A stretch of DNA of 64,000 nt, taken from SCGC-AG-212-J23 sp035689325. GTDB taxonomy: Bacteria; Pseudomonadota; Gammaproteobacteria; Burkholderiales; SG8-39. Below the pieces are notes generated by a model, which saw only the letters and a program-made list of their open reading frames with translations, was not told where the DNA came from and searched no databases. The stretch's first letter is position 1. Every line of letters starts with the position of its first letter. Shown here piece by piece: positions 59,473 through 64,000 of this stretch. Both the position numbers and the translations under genes were made by a program. The DNA lies in contig DASSLQ010000194.1 in the NCBI GenBank assembly GCA_035689325.1, positions 1-64,000 of the forward strand, given 5' to 3'.

Positions 59473-60227
59473 TCGACGGCGTCGCGCACCAGTTTCCCGG
59501 CGTGCACGGCGGGCCGCCGACGCAGGCGCTCGAGCGCACCGGGCTCAGCGTCGCGGACAACGACTTCATCGCCGTCCTCGGGCCCTCGGGCTGCGGCAAG
59601 TCGACGCTGCTGCGCATCGTCGCCGGGCTGGAGAAGCCGACGACCGGGCGCGTGCTGCTCGACGGCCAACCCGTTACTGGTCCGGGCCCTGATCGCGGCA
59701 TGGTGTTCCAGTCCTACACGCTTTTCCCCTGGCTCACGGTGGAGCAGAACATTCTGTTCGGCTCACGCGCGACGCCCGAGCGGGCGAAGCAGCTCATCGG
59801 TCGCGTCGGGCTGCGCGGGTTCGAGCGCCACTACCCGAAGATGCTTTCCGGCGGCATGCAGCAGCGCACCGCGCTTGCGAGGGCGTTGGCGAACGATCCG
59901 AAGATACTGCTGCTGGACGAACCCTTCGGCGCGCTCGACAACCAGACGCGCGCGCTGATGCAGGAGCTCTTGCTCGGCATCTGGGAAGCCGACCGCAAGA
60001 CCGTGCTCTTCGTGACGCACGATATCGACGAGGCGATCTTCATGGCGAACCGCGTCGCGGTGCTCTCGGCGCGGCCGGGACGCATCAAGGCTGACGTGCG
60101 CATCGAGCTGGCGCATCCGCGCCATTACACGATGAAGACCAACGCACAGTTCTCGGCCTATAAGGCGCAGCTCACCGAGGAAATTCGAACCGAGGCAATG
60201 AAGGCCGTCGAGATGCAGCAGGCCTGA
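59460..60227 (+). CDS. ABC transporter ATPase, NitT/TauT type
   Basis: This 255-residue ATPase energises the importer formed with the two preceding genes. Walker A is GPSGCGKST, Q-loop MVFQSYTLFPWL, signature LSGGMQQRTALARAL, Walker B LLLDEPFGALD and the switch His in VLFVTHDIDEA. The C-terminal VRIELAHPRH follows the usual pattern. The ATG overlaps the permease C-terminus. It is complete and intact. Confidence 0.95.
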   Translation: MGLLIDGVAHQFPGVHGGPPTQALERTGLSVADNDFIAVLGPSGCGKSTLLRIVAGLEKPTTGRVLLDGQPVTGPGPDRGMVFQSYTLFPWLTVEQNILFGSRATPERAKQLIGRVGLRGFERHYPKMLSGGMQQRTALARALANDPKILLLDEPFGALDNQTRALMQELLLGIWEADRKTVLFVTHDIDEAIFMANRVAVLSARPGRIKADVRIELAHPRHYTMKTNAQFSAYKAQLTEEIRTEAMKAVEMQQA

Positions 60228-60240
60228 GAGGGCGCTGCGC

Positions 60241-60246
60241 TAAGAT
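60241..60246 (+). promoter_or_regulatory. Candidate -10 element of the DUF6282-like hydrolase gene
   Basis: TAAGAT is separated by only 6 bp from the ATG at 60253. The gap to the preceding ATPase gene is 25 bp with no ribosome-binding site, so leaderless transcription is predicted from this site. No clear -35 is visible. Confidence 0.35.
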
Positions 60247-60252
60247 CGGCGC

Positions 60253-61200
60253 ATGGCGCTCGCGTTGCCGAAGATCGATGACCTGCTGTTGCTCGACATG
60301 CACGTGCACGTCGGGCCCGAGTTTCTGCAGCGGCGCTACACCGCGCAGGCGCTGATGGAGGAGGGTCGCCGCGAGGGGTTCGGCGCGGTGATGAAGAACC
60401 ATTTCCAGCCGACGACCGCCTGGGTCGCGCAGCAGGCGCGCGCGGACGACAAAGTGAGGTTTGCGGGTGCGATCGTGCTGAACGCCGCCATCGGCGGCGT
60501 CGACGATCACGCGATCCGCTCCCTCATGTCGGGCTGGAAAGGCGATGTGCGCGCGCCGGATCCGAACCGGGGCGGGGCGGTCGTGTGGATGCCGACGCTG
60601 TCGACGGAGGCGCATCTCAACCTCTACGGCCGCCGCGAGATGCCGGAAGCCTGGGGCGTGAAGGGCAAGTACTCGCGCCTCGTGCCGATCGGCGCCGGCT
60701 ACCGGCTGGATGAGACCGACGCGAAAAGCATGGCGGCGCTGGAGCGCATGCTGACGGCGCTCGCCGAGAACGATCTCACGCTCGCCACCGGGCACCTGAA
60801 CGCGCAGGAGACCGTAGCGCTCGTGCGCCGCGCGCGCGCGCGCGGCATTCGCCGGATCATCATGACGCATCCGCTGTTCCAGGCGACGAACCAGGCGATC
60901 GACATGCTCGCGAGGCTGTGGCGCGATTACGGCGCCTACAGCGAATTGGCCTTCGTGAACATCGCGATGGACCATCTCAGCTACGAGGCATACGTCGACG
61001 TCATCCGCGCCGTGTCGCCGGAGGGCGTGATCCTCACGACGGACCTCGGTCAGGTGATGAACATGAAAGTGGCCGACGGCTGGCGCGAGTTCATGGCCGA
61101 GCTCAAGAAGCGCGGCGTGAAAGACGACGACATCGCGCGCATGGCGGTGTTGAACCCGCACCGCCTGCTCTACGGTGCGGAGCTCGCGGCACGCCTCTAG
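60253..61200 (+). CDS. DUF6282-like metal-dependent hydrolase, substrate unknown
   Basis: This 315-residue protein of TIM-barrel amidohydrolase style has an HxH motif LLDMHVHVGPEFLQRR near the start, a Lys in GFGAVMKNHFQPT that could be carboxylated, and His residues in LATGHLNAQET and IIMTHPLFQATNQ; ILTTDLGQ supplies a final Asp. This arrangement resembles DUF6282/PHP-like amidohydrolases often found beside importers of unknown compounds. It probably hydrolyses or deaminates the compound taken up by the ABC system. Its stop overlaps the convergent livF tail by 4 bp. Confidence 0.78.
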   Translation: MALALPKIDDLLLLDMHVHVGPEFLQRRYTAQALMEEGRREGFGAVMKNHFQPTTAWVAQQARADDKVRFAGAIVLNAAIGGVDDHAIRSLMSGWKGDVRAPDPNRGGAVVWMPTLSTEAHLNLYGRREMPEAWGVKGKYSRLVPIGAGYRLDETDAKSMAALERMLTALAENDLTLATGHLNAQETVALVRRARARGIRRIIMTHPLFQATNQAIDMLARLWRDYGAYSELAFVNIAMDHLSYEAYVDVIRAVSPEGVILTTDLGQVMNMKVADGWREFMAELKKRGVKDDDIARMAVLNPHRLLYGAELAARL

Positions 61201-61919
61201 CGGCCGAGGAAACTGCGCCGGATGTCGGGATGCGCGAGGAGCTCGCGCGCCGGCTCGACCAGCGTCACGCGCCCGAGTTCCAGCACCACCCCAACATCGC
61301 AGCGCTCGAGCGCCTGGCGCGCGTTCTGCTCGACCATCAGCACGGTCACGCCGTGCTGCGTCAGCTGGCGAACCCGTTCGAACACCGCCTGCATGGGCGC
61401 CGGCGCGAGGCCGAGCGACGGTTCGTCGAGAAGCAGGAGCCGCGGGCGGGCCATCAGCACCATCGCCATCTCGAGGAGCTGCTGCTCGCCGCCGGAAAGG
61501 TTGCCCGCGTCGACGTCCCAGCGCTCGCGCAGGCGCGGGAAGAGCTCGCCCATGGCAGCGGCTTCGCGCGCGAGCGCACCGCGCTTCAGGCGCCGCGTAT
61601 AGCCGCCGAGGAGCAGGTTCTCCTCGACCGAGAGCAGCGGGAAATTGCAGCGCCCCTGCGGGACGAGCCCGATGCCGGCGCGCAGGCGCTCGGGCGCGCC
61701 GAGTGGCGCCACGTCGGCGCCCTCGAAGACGACGCGGCCCGTGCGGCACGCCACGATGCCGGCGATGAGCTTGAGCAGCGTCGACTTGCCGGCGCCGTTG
61801 GCACCGATGACGGTGGTCCAGGTGCCGGCCTGGATGCGCAGGTCGACGCCGTGCAGCACGGTGTTGTCCTCGTAGCCGCCGGTGGCGGCGTGCAGCTCGA
61901 GCACCGCTCGCTCAGCCAT
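61197..61919 (-). CDS. livF: Branched-chain amino acid-type ABC transporter ATPase LivF
   Basis: This 240-residue ATPase of the HAAT importer family has Walker A GANGAGKST, signature LSGGEQQLLEMAMVL, Walker B LLLDEPSLGL and switch VLMVEQNARQAL. It starts ERAVLELHAATGGYEDNTVL as usual for LivF. ATG 61919 lies inside the end of livG (8-bp overlap). It works with LivG as the ATPase pair. A binding protein for this system is not adjacent; the partial gene at 1-1125 is one candidate. Confidence 0.95.
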   Translation of the reverse strand: MAERAVLELHAATGGYEDNTVLHGVDLRIQAGTWTTVIGANGAGKSTLLKLIAGIVACRTGRVVFEGADVAPLGAPERLRAGIGLVPQGRCNFPLLSVEENLLLGGYTRRLKRGALAREAAAMGELFPRLRERWDVDAGNLSGGEQQLLEMAMVLMARPRLLLLDEPSLGLAPAPMQAVFERVRQLTQHGVTVLMVEQNARQALERCDVGVVLELGRVTLVEPARELLAHPDIRRSFLGR

Positions 61920-62676
61920 GGCCGAGGTACGACTCGATGACACGCTCGTCCTTGGCGACCTGGTCGGGCGTGCCGGCGGTGAGCAGTCGGCCGCGGTCGA
62001 GGACGAAGATCCAGTCGCAGATGTCGAAGACGAGCTGCAGATTGTGCTCGACCACGAAAAGCGTGACGCCGCGCGCGGGCATGCGCACGAGCTCGCGGCG
62101 CAGGTCCTCGATCAGCGCCGGATTCACGCCGGCGACCGGCTCATCGAGCAGCATCACCTTCGGGTCGCTCATCAGCGCCATGCCGAGCTCGAGCAGCTTC
62201 TTCTGCCCGTACGAGAGCGCCGCAGCCGGTGATGCCGCGTGCGGCGCCAGCCGGATCTCGGCCAGTACCTGCAGCGCACGCTCGCGCATGGCGCGCTCGT
62301 GGCGCCGCGTGCCGGGAAGATGGAGCGACTCGGCGAGGGCGGAATAGCCCGGCGCGGCCTGCGCGGAGGCGAGCAGATTGTCGAGCACGCTGAGACGCGC
62401 AAACACCTTGAGCTGCTGGAACGTGCGGCGCACGCCGGCGCGCGCGATCCGCACGGCCGCCATGCCCGTGAGGTCCGTGCGCTCGTCGAGTTGCACGCTG
62501 CCGCTGTCCGCGCGCTGGAAGCCGCTGATGCAGTCGAAGAGCGTGCTCTTGCCGGAGCCGTTGGGGCCGATGAGGCCGGTGATCGTCCCGGCCCGCACCG
62601 CCAGCGACACGCCGTCGAGCGCGGTGACGCCGCGATAGCGCTTCACAATGTCGCGCACGCTCAGGACGCTGGTCAT
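61912..62676 (-). CDS. livG: Branched-chain amino acid-type ABC transporter ATPase LivG
   Basis: This 254-residue ATPase partner of LivF has Walker A GPNGSGKST, FQQLKVFARLSVLDNLL after the first strand, signature LSYGQKKLLELGMAL (typical LivG variant), Walker B MLLDEPVAGVNPAL and switch FVVEHNLQLVFDI. The insert with EHLHLPGTRRHERAMRE-like composition (around residue 118) is normal for LivG. The start at 62676 overlaps the livM stop as ATGA. Confidence 0.95.
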   Translation of the reverse strand: MTSVLSVRDIVKRYRGVTALDGVSLAVRAGTITGLIGPNGSGKSTLFDCISGFQRADSGSVQLDERTDLTGMAAVRIARAGVRRTFQQLKVFARLSVLDNLLASAQAAPGYSALAESLHLPGTRRHERAMRERALQVLAEIRLAPHAASPAAALSYGQKKLLELGMALMSDPKVMLLDEPVAGVNPALIEDLRRELVRMPARGVTLFVVEHNLQLVFDICDWIFVLDRGRLLTAGTPDQVAKDERVIESYLGHG

Positions 62677-63575
62677 CCGAGGAGCCGCCGCGGCTGGTAG
62701 AGCACGATGGCAAGGAGGATCGCACCGTAGATGAGCGAGCGCAGCTCGGGCGTGAGCCGCAGCGCTTCCGGCAGCGCGGTAAAGATCACGGCGCCCGCGA
62801 CCGGCCCCCACAACGTGCCCGCGCCGCCGAGGATCACCATGGTGTGGAGCGTCTCCGTCACCGAGAAGCCGAACACGCCGGGGTCGATGTAGGTGATGAA
62901 ATGGGCGTACAGAGCGCCCGCGACGGCGGCAAGCGCGCCCGAGATACAGAAAGCGAACAGGCGCGTGCGGAACGCGTCGATGCCGCACGCGGCCGCGAGC
63001 TGCTCGTCGTCGCGCACGGCGAGCATGGCGCGGCCGAAGCGCGAGTGCACGATAAGCCCCGTGAGCGCCACGGCGCAGGTGGCTGCAAAGGCGGCGGCGT
63101 AGTACCACTGCGTGCGCTCGACGACGGCGAAGCCGAGGAAACGGGCGGACGGGATATTGGGCAGGCCGAGCGAGCCGCGCGTGACATCCTCCCAGTTGAG
63201 CGCGACGAGCTGCAGAAGCAGCGTCGCGGCGAGCGTGACGATGACGAACGCGTGCCTCGAGACGCGCAGGCTCGGAAAACCGATTGCGACGCCGGCGACG
63301 AGACCGCCGGCGGCGGCGAGCACGAGCGTCGCGGCCGTGTCCCAGCCGGCGCGCAGCGCGAGCAACGTGGCGACGTAGGCACCGATGCCGAAGAAGGCCG
63401 GCGTGGCGAGCGAAAGCAGGCCGCAGTAGCCGAGCACCAGGTTCAGCGATTGCGCGAGCACCACGTAGATGCCGGTGACCACCGCGATGTGCAGCAGGTA
63501 GGGCGACTGCACCAAAAGCGGGAAGGCGAGCACCACAAGGCCCGCGGCTGCGAACGCCGCGGTGCGGCGATTCAT
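62673..63575 (-). CDS. livM: Branched-chain amino acid-type ABC transporter permease LivM
   Basis: This 300-residue permease has about nine hydrophobic helices. YVVLAQSLNLVLGYCGLLSLATPAFFGIGAY is the family signature near the N-terminus, split here as YVVLAQSLNLVLGY then GLLSLATPAFFGIGAY; HSRFGRAMLAVRDDEQLAAA is the cytoplasmic loop that docks the ATPase. TMVILGGAGTLWGPVAGAVI follows. It is coupled by 4-bp overlaps to livH upstream and livG downstream. Confidence 0.94.
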   Translation of the reverse strand: MNRRTAAFAAAGLVVLAFPLLVQSPYLLHIAVVTGIYVVLAQSLNLVLGYCGLLSLATPAFFGIGAYVATLLALRAGWDTAATLVLAAAGGLVAGVAIGFPSLRVSRHAFVIVTLAATLLLQLVALNWEDVTRGSLGLPNIPSARFLGFAVVERTQWYYAAAFAATCAVALTGLIVHSRFGRAMLAVRDDEQLAAACGIDAFRTRLFAFCISGALAAVAGALYAHFITYIDPGVFGFSVTETLHTMVILGGAGTLWGPVAGAVIFTALPEALRLTPELRSLIYGAILLAIVLYQPRRLLG

Positions 63576-64000
63576 ACGCGCACGGTGCGGCCGAAGATGC
63601 CCTGCGGCCGGGCGAGGAGCATCGCGATCATCACGATGAACGCGATCGCATCGCGAAGCGCCGCGTTGCCAAGACCCCCGGCGTAGCTCTCGGCGAGGCC
63701 GAGCGCGAGCCCGGCGATCGCTGCGCCCCAGACGTTGCCCATGCCGCCGATGATGACGACGGCGAAGCTCTTCACCACGACCTCGCTGCCCATGTTGGGA
63801 TAGAGATCGAAGAGCGGCGAGATCGTGACGCCCGCAAGCCCGACGAGCGCCGCGGCGAGGGCGCCGGTCCAGCGCGCGACCCGCCGGCCATCGATGCCGA
63901 CCATCAGGCAGGCCTCGGGGTTCTGCGCCATGGCGCGCATGGCGCGCCCGATCTCGCTGTAGCGAAGAAAGCTCCAGAGCGCGGTGAAAGCGACCAGGAA
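63572..64000 (-). CDS. livH: Branched-chain amino acid-type ABC transporter permease LivH (5' end outside window)
   Basis: These are the last 142 residues of a LivH permease; the N-terminal half lies beyond the window. RYSEIGRAMRAMAQNPEACL is the conserved ATPase-docking loop, and VIIGGMGNVWGAAIAGLALG the family C-terminal signature, with ARPQGIFGRTVRV closing the protein. Its stop overlaps the livM start as ATGA. Gene order livH-livM-livG-livF on the minus strand is standard. Confidence 0.93.
   Translation of the reverse strand, partial: FLVAFTALWSFLRYSEIGRAMRAMAQNPEACLMVGIDGRRVARWTGALAAALVGLAGVTISPLFDLYPNMGSEVVVKSFAVVIIGGMGNVWGAAIAGLALGLAESYAGGLGNAALRDAIAFIVMIAMLLARPQGIFGRTVRV

Overview
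The window is about 64 kb of uniformly GC-rich, densely packed bacterial chromosome. The gene content suggests a betaproteobacterium, probably Burkholderiales-like: three tripartite tricarboxylate (Bug/TctC-type) binding proteins or systems, a Pil-Chp twitching-motility chemosensory operon, a HutF/HutG-type histidine pathway, ETF-linked acyl-CoA oxidation, and several PQQ, molybdenum and CoA-based oxidations. No rRNA, tRNA, CRISPR array, phage or insertion sequence was recognised. Most genes sit in operons whose starts and stops overlap by ATGA, GTGA or TGATG, so translational coupling is the rule.

Layout. 1-6.6 kb, minus strand: a partial branched-chain-type binding protein, then a five-gene coupled operon (acyl-CoA ligase, thiolase-like protein, DUF35-SDR fusion, cyclase-family hydrolase, Asp/Glu-racemase-family protein). 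6.6-15 kb, plus strand: a TRAP transporter whose large permease gene carries an in-frame stop, then SDR, MmgE/PrpD, VOC protein and a complete tricarboxylate transporter (TctB, TctA, TctC). 15-17.7 kb: a two-subunit molybdenum hydroxylase. 17.7-19.6 kb, minus: acyl-CoA dehydrogenase and citryl-CoA-lyase-like protein. 19.7-30.3 kb, plus: pilG-pilH-pilI, a periplasmic binding protein, pilJ, chpA and a Ser/Thr kinase with a cyclic-nucleotide-binding domain. 30-38.5 kb: SDR, NDP-forming acyl-CoA ligase, etfB, etfA, acyl-CoA dehydrogenase and a secreted DUF885 peptidase-like protein. 38.5-43.4 kb: a cNMP-gated MscS-type channel, an Mpo1-like membrane protein, a REC-GAF-GGDEF-EAL protein and a worn-down kinase-receiver gene. 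43.4-47.4 kb: ETF-quinone oxidoreductase divergent from thioesterase and acetoacetyl-CoA synthetase. 47.4-57.8 kb: a further TctC protein and a split hut cluster (hutF, hutI; hutG, hutH, hutU) around a PQQ alcohol dehydrogenase with its cytochrome c. 57.8-64 kb: a NitT/TauT-type ABC importer, a metal-dependent-hydrolase-like protein and livFGMH (livH runs off the window).

How the genes fit together. The picture is a versatile heterotroph taking up organic acids and amino acids through several high-affinity importers, activating them to CoA esters, oxidising them through acyl-CoA dehydrogenases, and passing electrons by EtfAB and ETF-QO to the quinone pool. The signalling block links surface motility to a periplasmic ligand and, through two cNMP-binding proteins, possibly to cAMP.

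The most notable points are: (i) a type-1 periplasmic binding protein and a cNMP-binding Ser/Thr kinase built into the Pil-Chp operon; (ii) a repeated promoter design in which a -10-like hexamer lies only 6-9 bp from the start codon, often shared symmetrically by two divergent genes, implying leaderless mRNAs; (iii) a coupled catabolic operon in which the SDR and racemase members have lost canonical catalytic residues; (iv) a PQQ alcohol dehydrogenase with the Asp-X-Asp signature of lanthanide enzymes; and (v) genes interrupted by a single in-frame stop. All functional statements come from reading the sequence; no search was run.
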